The translations under genes and the position numbers were made by a program. Shown piece by piece: positions 45,321-53,255 of a stretch of DNA of 64,000 nt. Source of the stretch: an uncultured SAR86 cluster bacterium (GTDB lineage Bacteria > Pseudomonadota > Gammaproteobacteria > Magnimaribacterales > D2472); NCBI GenBank assembly GCA_902558095.1, contig CACECP010000002.1, positions 62,001 through 126,000 on the forward strand. The letters run 5' to 3'. The notes beneath the pieces were generated by a model. It searched no databases and was not told the origin of the DNA. It was given only the letters and a program-made list of their open reading frames with translations. Within the stretch, counting starts at the first letter, position 1; each line of letters begins with the position of its first letter.

Positions 45321-45886
45321 TAATAATTATTTAATTTTTTAATCCATGAACGGTATCCAAAAATAATAATTATTAGATAAATAAAAAATAAGAATGCTGT
45401 TAGATATAATTCTCTAGAAATATATAAATAAATGCTGATTGAATCTATTACAAACCAATAGATCCAATTCTCTAATATTTTTTTAGCAACCATATATGTA
45501 GTTATTATTGCTCCCCATGTTGTGAGAGCATCTAAAAATGGTAGAGCCGCTTGTGTATATTTTTCTAATGTTGCACCTGAAATATAAGATAAAATGAGAA
45601 CAATCATTATTGCAAAAAAATGATTCAATTTTTTCCATGATTTAATATTTAGAACGGTGTTGGTATTAACAATGTTTTTCCATTGTAACCATCCGTATAT
45701 TGCCATTAGCACATAGAAAACTTGAAGAATTGATTCCATAAATAGGTCTGCTTGATACATTATATATATGTATATTAGAGAGCTAATTAGTGCCGCATAC
45801 CAGCATTTTACGTCTTCTTTCGCAGCTAATACTAAATATAGAATTGCCATCAAAACAGCTATACACTCTAGTATTAGATTTACCAT
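45320..45886 (-). CDS. pnuT: PnuC-family transporter, probable thiamin transporter PnuT
   Basis: Inner-membrane facilitator of the PnuC/SWEET-like family, which carry nicotinamide riboside or, in the PnuT branch, thiamin. The 188-residue protein has about seven helices. The family motifs are AAKEDVKCWYAALISSLIYI, YGWLQWKN, and ENWIYWFVIDSISIYLYISRELY. Sequence alone does not separate PnuC from PnuT; the TPP riboswitch upstream and the neighbouring kinase point to thiamin. Facilitators of this family depend on trapping by phosphorylation, which the next gene could supply. It lies six bases after the TonB receptor gene. Confidence 0.82.
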   Translation of the reverse strand: MVNLILECIAVLMAILYLVLAAKEDVKCWYAALISSLIYIYIMYQADLFMESILQVFYVLMAIYGWLQWKNIVNTNTVLNIKSWKKLNHFFAIMIVLILSYISGATLEKYTQAALPFLDALTTWGAIITTYMVAKKILENWIYWFVIDSISIYLYISRELYLTAFLFFIYLIIIIFGYRSWIKKLNNY

Positions 45887-45892
45887 TAATAT

Positions 45893-47989
45893 TTAAAAGT
45901 CGTACCTTAAAGATAAGCCAATATTTTTTGCATCACCTTGTCTTCTATACAAAGTATCTATGAAATCTGGAGCCTCATTCCCAAAGTAAAATCCTCTTGT
46001 TGAATAATATTTATCAAAGACATTTCTCATCCAGAGCTCACTTGTAAATCTGCCTTTAGAGCGACCAAGGGTAAGATTAAGAAGCTGATAACTTTTTGAT
46101 TTATTATTATGCGAGTCTGAATAAAAGAATTCACTCTTTCCATTTATATTAAGTTTAAAATAAAAATTATTCTTTAAATCTATATTTGTGCCAATTGAAT
46201 AAGTATGTTCTGGAGCATGGGCTTGTGATCTATTTTGAAGATCAGGCCTTGATTCCCAATTCTTAATTTTAGTTTTTAAAAAACCTAAATTAGCATACAC
46301 GCTTACTTGATCATTTATAAAAAAGTTAGAACTCACTTCTAATCCATAATTTTCTCCTTCGGCTGCATTTTCTGTAAGGTATGAAAATGTATTTGGATCT
46401 GAAGGATCAACCTGTCTTGAGATCAAGACCTGTTGATCTTCTCTCTTTGAAAAAAATATAACTACTGAATAATTGAAACCTAAGTTTTCTAAATTTGAAC
46501 TAATACCTATTTCATAATTAGTTAAAAACTCAGGATCATATATCAAAGATTGTTTTATTAAATTATCAGTTGCGTCAAGTCCAAGATTAAAACCACCTTG
46601 TTTGTATCCTCTTGCAATTGAGAAAAATGTATTTGAATTATTTCTATTTTTAACTAACGAAATCTTTCCACCATTCATATTATTTGAAGGTCTAAATGAT
46701 TCATTATTTGAATCTTTATATTTTGAGTCCCAATTTTCCCATCTCAAACCAAAAGCAATCTTGTAATACCGATTTAAAAAATAATCAATGTTCCCAAAGA
46801 CTGAAAAATTTTCAGCTTGATAGTCTCTTAAAATTTCTGATTCACTGACATAGGGACTGTAGGGATCATTTGGATCTCCATATATGCCATCGTCTTTTGT
46901 TAAATTTGATTCATCAAGAACACTAAATTGAAAACCGAAAATCCATTCGTATGGATTTTCAAATGAAAATTCAGTATTTTTAGATAAAAAACGTATCTCT
47001 TGGCTAAAAGTATCTCTTTTTCTAAATGTTTCAGAAAAATAATCATATATGTAGGGAAAATGTGAGTCTGCGTTACCCCAATCTGCATCGTAACTAAAAA
47101 TAACATCGGTTTTGGTAGCACTTGTTAAACTTTGAACAATAAAGTTAGAAAAATCTTTAGTAATCTTTATCCCATATGAGTTTGTATTTTGTGAATCCAT
47201 GCCTGGGCGGTCAGATAAGGTGTTTAAACTTCCATCAATAGTCCAAATATCAGCAGGATCATCCATATCAACTTTTGAAACAAAAAAATCTAAATTTGTT
47301 GTTTCATTTAATTCCCAATTTAATTTATAGCGTAAAGTTAATTCATCTTTTTTTGAGGTATCTGATTTATTTAGGTAGGTATTCTTTCTAAAGCCATCTG
47401 CATAATCAGTTCTAAGAACTAAACGATATTTAAGTTTTTTATTCTGCATTGGCCCGCCAAAAGCTATCCCAATATTTTGAGTGCCATAATCTCCAAGAGT
47501 TAGTTCGGAAGTTCCCTCGAATTTTTCAGTTGGATCTTTTGTCTTTATGTAAATCAATCCTGCGAGAGCATTTGCTCCTGACCTAGATCCTTGAGGTCCT
47601 CGAAAAACTTCAACTTGATCTACATCAAATAAAGTTGCTATTCCGCCCTGTCCAGAATAATCAATATCATCTATCAAAAATCCTACAGAGGAATTTGGTG
47701 TGCCTTGATAGCCAGATCTTTCTCCAATACCTCGAATTTGAAAATACCTAGCACGAGAATCTGAGGCAGCATAATTTAAATTTGGTACCAAATATGAAAG
47801 TTGTTGAAAATGTTTTATTGCTTGAGATTTTATTGTTTCAGAGGGAATTATAGAAATACTAGAATCTTCTTCACTTATAGATTTTTCTCTGAACTCTCCT
47901 TTGACAACTACCTCTTCAATGTTTTTTGAAAAAATAAATATTGAAAATAAAAGTGGTAATAATAATAGATTTTTTTTTCTGATATACAT
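45893..47989 (-). CDS. TonB-dependent outer-membrane receptor, thiamin-type
   Basis: Outer-membrane active-uptake barrel. The listed ORF starts at a TTG inside the riboswitch; I place the start at the ATG at 47989 (MYIRKKNLLLLPLLF), giving 698 residues with a signal peptide. A TonB-box-like EEVVVKG follows, then the plug domain (ISIIPSETIKSQ, RYFQIRGIGERSGYQG, DVDQVEVFRGPQGSRSGANALAG). The 22-strand barrel ends in LSLRYDF with terminal Phe. A GGAGGA ribosome site lies within the TPP aptamer. Regulation by TPP and the PnuC and kinase genes downstream suggest the ligand is thiamin or a precursor. Confidence 0.9.
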   Translation of the reverse strand: MYIRKKNLLLLPLLFSIFIFSKNIEEVVVKGEFREKSISEEDSSISIIPSETIKSQAIKHFQQLSYLVPNLNYAASDSRARYFQIRGIGERSGYQGTPNSSVGFLIDDIDYSGQGGIATLFDVDQVEVFRGPQGSRSGANALAGLIYIKTKDPTEKFEGTSELTLGDYGTQNIGIAFGGPMQNKKLKYRLVLRTDYADGFRKNTYLNKSDTSKKDELTLRYKLNWELNETTNLDFFVSKVDMDDPADIWTIDGSLNTLSDRPGMDSQNTNSYGIKITKDFSNFIVQSLTSATKTDVIFSYDADWGNADSHFPYIYDYFSETFRKRDTFSQEIRFLSKNTEFSFENPYEWIFGFQFSVLDESNLTKDDGIYGDPNDPYSPYVSESEILRDYQAENFSVFGNIDYFLNRYYKIAFGLRWENWDSKYKDSNNESFRPSNNMNGGKISLVKNRNNSNTFFSIARGYKQGGFNLGLDATDNLIKQSLIYDPEFLTNYEIGISSNLENLGFNYSVVIFFSKREDQQVLISRQVDPSDPNTFSYLTENAAEGENYGLEVSSNFFINDQVSVYANLGFLKTKIKNWESRPDLQNRSQAHAPEHTYSIGTNIDLKNNFYFKLNINGKSEFFYSDSHNNKSKSYQLLNLTLGRSKGRFTSELWMRNVFDKYYSTRGFYFGNEAPDFIDTLYRRQGDAKNIGLSLRYDF

Positions 47990-48072
47990 ATGCAATTCCT
48001 CCGCAACTATTGTGTTGATCAGGTTCAAAGAGTTTCATACGATCTCAGGCTTATTAAGCCACCCCTTTGCAT
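47990..48072 (-). promoter_or_regulatory. TPP riboswitch (THI element)
   Basis: On the minus strand the leader reads GGGGTGGC, then CTGAGA, CTTTGAACCTGATC and GCGGAGGAA, in THI-box order and spacing. Closing stem P1 is ATGCAA (48072-48067) with TTGCAT (47995-47990), six pairs ending at the base before the ATG. The ribosome site GGAGGA (48002-47997) lies inside the aptamer, so TPP binding should block initiation directly. No separate expression platform is visible. Confidence 0.92.
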
Positions 48073-48155
48073 TCATTAACTATATTAATAAATAATTTAT
48101 AAATTTAATAGTATGGATATTGCGTAAATTTTTGTTTTATAGAAATGAAAAAATA

Positions 48156-50261
48156 TCAATTATTTATAACATCCAAGGCATATCCATAAATTTCAGCAAT
48201 CTGGTTAATTCTTTTGTCTTTAGGAGTACCTGCTCCATGACCCGCTCTGTCTTCTACTCTTATTAAAACAGGATTATCGCATGATTGATATTCTTGTAAC
48301 TTAGCTGCAAATTTAAATGAGTGAGATGGTACAACCCTATCATCACGACTTGCAGTTGTAATAAGTGTAGTTGGATAACAGACATCGGATTCAATATTAT
48401 GAAGTGGCGAATAGGCTAATAAGTTTTCAAATTCATCTTTTTTATCTGGAGAACCATAGTCACTTTCCCAAGCCCAACCAATTGTAAATTTATTAAACCT
48501 AAGCATATCTAATACGCCAACCTGAGGTATAGCTACTTCAAACAGATCTGGATTCTGCAACATCGTTGCAGCCACCAAAAGACCACCATTTGATCTTCCA
48601 TCAATAGCTGTTGTTTTTGGAGATCCAATTTTATTAGCATGTAAGAATTTTGCTGCATATGCAAAATCATCAAAAACATTTTGCTTGTTGAATAGCATGC
48701 CAGCCTCATGCCAAGTATTTCCGTATTCTGATCCACCCCTTAAGTTTGCAACTGCAAAAACTCCATCCTGATCTTTCCATGCTGTTTGGCTTTTACTAAA
48801 ATTTGGAAGAATTGATATATTAAATCCTCCGTAGCCATATATTAATAATGGTGTATTTTCATCAATTTCTAAGTCTTTTTTATGACTGATGTGAATTGGT
48901 ATTTTTGTGCCGTCTTTTGATGGATAAAACTCTAATCGTGAAACATACTCCTCTGGATTGTATCCATCAAGTTCTTCTTTCCAAAAGAGCTCAAATGAAA
49001 GATCTTTTAAGTCTATTTCATATATTTCTCTTGGGGTAACGTAATTTGTAATTGCAAAAAAAGAACTGCTGTCATCAATATCCCCACTGAAACCGCTAAT
49101 AGTTCCCTTTTTAGGTAAAGATAGCTTAGATATCAATTCACCTGAAAGATTAAAAATACTTATTTCTGAAAACGTATCTTCTAAATAATTAATTACGAAT
49201 GAGTTATTAATAATATTTGCTGATCTGATTGCATTTTTGGATTCTGAAATAACTTCGTTCCATACAAAAGAACCATTTTTAACTTCCAAATTAACTATCT
49301 TTCCATTCGGAGCATTTTCAGTTGTATAAAACCACAAAATATTATCTTTACTGTCAATAAAGCTATATGTACCAATTAGTTCATCAACAATTGGGAGAAA
49401 GCCACCATCTTTATCAACTTTTAAATAAATCTTATTTCTATCATCAGTTCCCTCAGATATAGATAATATTTTCATATCACTATCTTTTACTACGGTTATT
49501 CCAAATCCCCATCTTGGATTTTCAGGATTCTCATAAATTAATATATCTTCAGATTGATTAGTGCCAATCTTATGAAACATTAATTTTGGAGATTCGTTTA
49601 ATTCTTTTAAAAGTTCTCCATCAGGCTCTTCATATCGTCTGTAGTAAAAACCACTATCGTCATTCTCCCAAGATGCTCCAGAAAACTTTGCCCATTTAAG
49701 TTCATCTTTAAGAACCTCTCCAGTCGCTATATTCATAACTCTCCATGTTCTCCAATCTGATCCACCATCAGAGATTGAATAAGCTATATGTGATGCATCA
49801 TTGCTTATACTCGTTCCACCGAGTGAAATCGTCCCATCTTTTGAAAATGTATTAGGATCAATTAAAACTCTAGCTTCACAGGTCTCACAATCTTTAATCA
49901 TTAGCTTGCTTTGCTGAAACGAGCCATCATTAAAATAGAAAAAAGTCTTTTCTTTTACCTTATATGGAATTGATATAGATTCACTTTCCCAAATCTGATT
50001 TAAATAATTTCTTAAACGTTTTTTATATTTATTTTTTTCAATAAATTTATTGGTAAATTTATTTTGTCTTTCAATCCAATCAATTGACTCTTCACTTGTA
50101 AAGTCCTCTAGCCATCTATACGAATCAGAAATGTTATATCCATGGAGATTTTCTTCAAAATTAATTTTTTTTGAATCAGGATATTCATCAAGATTATTTT
50201 CTTGAGAGCTGCAAGAAATTATTATAAGAATAACAAGAAGGGATAAATATTTTGAGTACAT
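48156..50261 (-). CDS. Prolyl oligopeptidase family serine peptidase (S9A), lipoprotein
   Basis: Cleaves short proline-containing peptides. The 701-residue protein has a lipoprotein signal (VILIIISCSSQE, Cys17), so it is exported and lipid-anchored. An N-terminal segment with SYRWLEDFTSEES and a beta-propeller (about 80-420) precede the alpha/beta-hydrolase domain. The catalytic serine is in DGRSNGGLLVAA, the aspartate in SRDDRVVP and the histidine in DRAGHGAG. LLIYGYGGFNIS and ANLRGGSEYGNTWHEAG are S9A hallmarks. It probably supports use of environmental peptides. It is monocistronic between the riboswitch operon and a divergent membrane-protein gene. Confidence 0.94.
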   Translation of the reverse strand: MYSKYLSLLVILIIISCSSQENNLDEYPDSKKINFEENLHGYNISDSYRWLEDFTSEESIDWIERQNKFTNKFIEKNKYKKRLRNYLNQIWESESISIPYKVKEKTFFYFNDGSFQQSKLMIKDCETCEARVLIDPNTFSKDGTISLGGTSISNDASHIAYSISDGGSDWRTWRVMNIATGEVLKDELKWAKFSGASWENDDSGFYYRRYEEPDGELLKELNESPKLMFHKIGTNQSEDILIYENPENPRWGFGITVVKDSDMKILSISEGTDDRNKIYLKVDKDGGFLPIVDELIGTYSFIDSKDNILWFYTTENAPNGKIVNLEVKNGSFVWNEVISESKNAIRSANIINNSFVINYLEDTFSEISIFNLSGELISKLSLPKKGTISGFSGDIDDSSSFFAITNYVTPREIYEIDLKDLSFELFWKEELDGYNPEEYVSRLEFYPSKDGTKIPIHISHKKDLEIDENTPLLIYGYGGFNISILPNFSKSQTAWKDQDGVFAVANLRGGSEYGNTWHEAGMLFNKQNVFDDFAYAAKFLHANKIGSPKTTAIDGRSNGGLLVAATMLQNPDLFEVAIPQVGVLDMLRFNKFTIGWAWESDYGSPDKKDEFENLLAYSPLHNIESDVCYPTTLITTASRDDRVVPSHSFKFAAKLQEYQSCDNPVLIRVEDRAGHGAGTPKDKRINQIAEIYGYALDVINN

Positions 50262-50289
50262 GTCATAGATATTACATTACAATTATTAA

Positions 50290-51018
50290 ATGAATCAATT
50301 TATTTCATCATGGCGTTTTGTCTTTAAAAATTTTAAAAATTTAATTTCTTTTGGAGTGCCTTGGCTAACATTCACAATTATAAGCATTGGATTTATTTCA
50401 AAGAGGATGCCGCAAATTCTAATTGATGAAAATATTGCTCCGGATGTAGCTGTTATTGAATTAATAGAAGTCCTAAGCAAGTTTTACGAAAATAATGTAA
50501 ACCAGCTTTTTATAATTGAATTAATGATTAACGTTTTCTTCATGGTTTTTATAGCTTCATTAGCAGTGCAATTTAAAAATATAAGCAAGTCAATAAATCC
50601 TCAAAGCTTCTTTGGAATTTCAAGAATAATTTACGCTAAGATTCCTTATTTATTTATTGCATCATTTTTAACAGGCATAGTTGTACAAATTGGATTTTTG
50701 TTTCTAATTTTCCCAGGGATATATTTGTTTGCTAGATTATCACTTTATCCAATTTATATTTCGCTGGAAAATAAAGGGCCCATTGAATCCATTAAATGCT
50801 CATGGAATGCTACTGATGAATTTGGTACAAAGCTTACTATATATACTTTGATAATAGGTATTCTTCTTACACTAACAATACTCATTACCTCTAGTCTGTT
50901 AGCGCTTTCTTCAATTGGTGCTATGTTAATAGTTCCGATTATTCTTTTTGAAATAATTATCTTTTCAATGGTATTGAGTTTTATTTATTTCTCTTTGTAC
51001 AAATATTTAGAAAAATAA
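50290..51018 (+). CDS. Polytopic membrane protein, YciC/GDPD-membrane-domain-like
   Basis: A 242-residue inner-membrane protein with about five or six hydrophobic segments. The segment FLIFPGIYLFARLSLYPIYISLENKGPIESIKCSWNAT resembles the FPG-x-R ... PxEAlxxS pattern of YciC/DUF975-type and GDPD-linked membrane domains, which have no established biochemical role. It is divergent from the prolyl oligopeptidase gene by 28 bases and lies upstream of tRNA-Ile. Confidence 0.6.
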   Translation: MNQFISSWRFVFKNFKNLISFGVPWLTFTIISIGFISKRMPQILIDENIAPDVAVIELIEVLSKFYENNVNQLFIIELMINVFFMVFIASLAVQFKNISKSINPQSFFGISRIIYAKIPYLFIASFLTGIVVQIGFLFLIFPGIYLFARLSLYPIYISLENKGPIESIKCSWNATDEFGTKLTIYTLIIGILLTLTILITSSLLALSSIGAMLIVPIILFEIIIFSMVLSFIYFSLYKYLEK

Positions 51019-51076
51019 AAATCAAGTCATAATTGTCGAATCATTAATTCAAAGGTAGAATGCTCTTTCGTTAATA

Positions 51077-51155
51077 GGGCCTGTAGCTCAGTTTTGGTTA
51101 GAGCGTTCGACTGATAATCGAGAGGTCGGAAGTTCGAGTCTTCCCAGGCCCACCA
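51077..51155 (+). tRNA. tRNA-Ile (anticodon GAT)
   Basis: A full cloverleaf can be read. The acceptor is GGGCCTG/CAGGCCC, the D stem GCTC/GAGC has an 11-base loop, and the anticodon stem TTCGA/TCGAG (one G-U pair) holds loop CTGATAA with anticodon GAT. The T arm GGAAG-TTCGAGT-CTTCC is followed by discriminator A and an encoded CCA. It is 79 bases long against the usual 77 because of the enlarged D loop. This tRNA normally sits in rRNA spacers; here it stands alone. Confidence 0.95.
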
Positions 51156-51183
51156 CTTTCCTTTATTTTTTTCATGACGTAAT

Positions 51184-51516
51184 ATGCATAATATGTATCG
51201 TTTTTTAATGTTCTGTGTGGTATTTTTTCTGATTAGTAGTTGCGGGTTTGAAAATAGTCAGTCTCCATTAAAGTCTCCAATAACTGAAGCAAAGTCAGTC
51301 TATGTTTCAACTTGTTTTGAGGTTACGCCTGGAGGACAAAGCTATAAAGAGATGTGTGAATGTGGTTTTGATAGGGCTTTAGGGTCTATGACCTCTGATG
51401 AAGTAACCGCATATTTAAGGGATTTTTCTGAGATACAGGACCTCCAGTATGCAATTACAGTTCCAGCAAAATTTATAGAAGCACAAGCAGAATGTGCTGT
51501 TGAAGCCTTTGAATAA
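51184..51516 (+). CDS. Small hypothetical lipoprotein
   Basis: A 110-residue protein with a lipoprotein signal (FLISSCGFENS, Cys20 or nearby) and a compact domain with three further cysteines (VSTCFEV, MCECGF) and a final one in QAECAVEAFE, suggesting one or two disulfides. I do not recognise the family. A second ATG three codons in (51193) could also be the start. It lies just after tRNA-Ile and is convergent with the FKBP gene. Confidence 0.65.
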   Translation: MHNMYRFLMFCVVFFLISSCGFENSQSPLKSPITEAKSVYVSTCFEVTPGGQSYKEMCECGFDRALGSMTSDEVTAYLRDFSEIQDLQYAITVPAKFIEAQAECAVEAFE

Positions 51517-51537
51517 ATAGAAGATAAATTAACGCTA

Positions 51538-51993
51538 TCAACTTAAAATTTTTAAAAGTTCAATTTCAAAAATAAGAATAGAATTCGATGGAATTCCTGG
51601 CCTGCCTTCTTCACCATATGCCATAGTAGGATCAATATACACTACCCACTTATCACCTTCTTTCATTAATGAAATAGTTTTCTGACATCCTACAATTAAT
51701 TTTGATAATTCTATCTTTAATGGCTCAGAATCCAGTGAACTCCAAAAAACTTCTCCGTTGGTTAAGGTTCCATGGAAATGAGCAGAAATAGTGTTATTAA
51801 GACTTGGGGTAGATCCACTTGGATCTCCATTCTCAACAACAAAATATTGAAGCCCTGGTTCAATTTCAATAATTTCATTATTTTTTTTATTGTCTATAAA
51901 AAATTGCATATTCTCAATTTGTTTTATATTTGGTCCGTCTTGAGCACATGCACATAAAACAAAGAAACTAAGAACAGCTATGGAAATCTTCAT
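51538..51993 (-). CDS. FKBP-type peptidyl-prolyl isomerase, lipoprotein
   Basis: Periplasmic prolyl isomerase or chaperone. The 151-residue protein has a signal with lipobox-like FVLCACAQDG and an FKBP domain. Core elements are HFHGTLTNGEVFWSSLDSEPLKIELSKLIVGCQKTISLMKEGDKWVVYIDPTMAYGEEGRPGIPSNSILIFEIELL. The usual VxVHYxGxLxDGxxFDSS appears altered (HFHGTLTNGEVFWSS), so isomerase activity may be reduced. The start overlaps the tyrS stop by one base (TAATG), so it is co-translated with tyrS. Confidence 0.88.
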   Translation of the reverse strand: MKISIAVLSFFVLCACAQDGPNIKQIENMQFFIDNKKNNEIIEIEPGLQYFVVENGDPSGSTPSLNNTISAHFHGTLTNGEVFWSSLDSEPLKIELSKLIVGCQKTISLMKEGDKWVVYIDPTMAYGEEGRPGIPSNSILIFEIELLKILS

Positions 51994-53183
51994 TATTTAA
52001 CCTTAATTTTTAAAAATTTTCTTTTGCCAACTTGGTAAATATTCATAGATCCCTTTGAGATCTCAAGTTTTATATCTACAACTTTTTCTTGGTTAATTTT
52101 AATGCCGCCTTGTTTTATAAGCCTATTTCCTTCAGATACACTTGAAATCATTTCTGTATCTTTTAAAAGATTAACTAAAAGAATAGATTCATTTTTGATA
52201 TCTATCTCAAAAGTTTCTATGTCTTCAGGCAGCTTTCCCTTTTGAAATCTATCTAAGAAATCTTCCTTACAATCTTTTCCATCTCCTTTTTTATGAAATC
52301 TATCTACAAGCTCCTCAGCCAAAATAAATTTAATATCTCTGGGATTCCTGCCCTCTTTCATTTCATCTTTTAATTTTGATATTTCTTCTTCAGGTAAAAA
52401 ACTTAATAACTCAAACCACCTCCACATCAAGTCATCTGATATTGACATAATTTTTCCAAACATCTCATTTGGCTCTTCATCTATGGCTATATAGTTATCA
52501 AGCGATTTTGACATTTTCTTTTCGCCATCAAGACCTTCGAGTATTGGAACGGTTATAACCACTTGAGGGTCTTGATCATAATCTCTTTGAAGTTCTCTAC
52601 CAACTAATAAATTAAATTTTTGATCTGTTCCACCGCACTCAACATCAGCCTGAAGTGCTACTGAATCATAGCCTTGAACTAAAGGATACAAAAATTCATG
52701 TATCGCTATGCTTTTATTAGAACTAAATCTTTTATTAAAGTCGTCTCTCTCTAGCATTCTTGCTACGTTATATTTTGAAGCAAGTTTAATTAGCCCATCT
52801 GCTCCAAGCTGATCACACCATTCGGAATTAAATTTAACTTCAGTCAGATCTTCTTTTAAAATTTTAAAAACCTGTTCTTTATAAGTTTTTGCATTTTTTA
52901 TAAGGCTGTCTGAATCCACAGTTGGTCTTGTTTTGTTTTTACCAGATGGATCACCAATTCTTCCAGTAAAATCTCCAATTAAAAAAATAACTTTATGTCC
53001 AAGATCTTGGAAGTGCCTAAGTTTATTTAATAAAACAGTATGTCCAAAATGTAAATCAGGAGCAGTCGGATCAAAACCTGCTTTGACTATAAGTTGTTTA
53101 CCTGAATCAAGCTTTTTTTTGAGATCAGATTCAGTAAGAATTTCATCTGTACCTCTATTAATAATCTTTAATGCCTCTTCCAT
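51993..53183 (-). CDS. tyrS: Tyrosyl-tRNA synthetase
   Basis: Charges tRNA-Tyr. The 396-residue class I synthetase has the HIGH motif as [10 protein letters not shown] (about residue 46), the tyrosine-site [17 protein letters not shown], the KMSKS loop in [12 protein letters not shown] and a C-terminal S4 RNA-binding domain ([11 protein letters not shown]). The shorter, HFGH-type sequence is the TyrRS form common in marine gammaproteobacteria, not the E. coli 424-residue type. tyrS near mepM/anmK is a conserved neighbourhood. Confidence 0.95.
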   Translation of the reverse strand: MEEALKIINRGTDEILTESDLKKKLDSGKQLIVKAGFDPTAPDLHFGHTVLLNKLRHFQDLGHKVIFLIGDFTGRIGDPSGKNKTRPTVDSDSLIKNAKTYKEQVFKILKEDLTEVKFNSEWCDQLGADGLIKLASKYNVARMLERDDFNKRFSSNKSIAIHEFLYPLVQGYDSVALQADVECGGTDQKFNLLVGRELQRDYDQDPQVVITVPILEGLDGEKKMSKSLDNYIAIDEEPNEMFGKIMSISDDLMWRWFELLSFLPEEEISKLKDEMKEGRNPRDIKFILAEELVDRFHKKGDGKDCKEDFLDRFQKGKLPEDIETFEIDIKNESILLVNLLKDTEMISSVSEGNRLIKQGGIKINQEKVVDIKLEISKGSMNIYQVGKRKFLKIKVK

Positions 53184-53255
53184 ATTACTATCATAGTATT
53201 TTTATATCATTATTAGAATCACAAAGTTGCTACTTAATCCTTAAAGATTAAAATA

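Noticed and set aside
47990-48028. N-terminal extension of the TonB receptor from a TTG at 48028
   Set aside because: The extension lies inside the conserved 3' half of the TPP aptamer, while the ATG at 47989 has a good ribosome site and gives a normal signal peptide.
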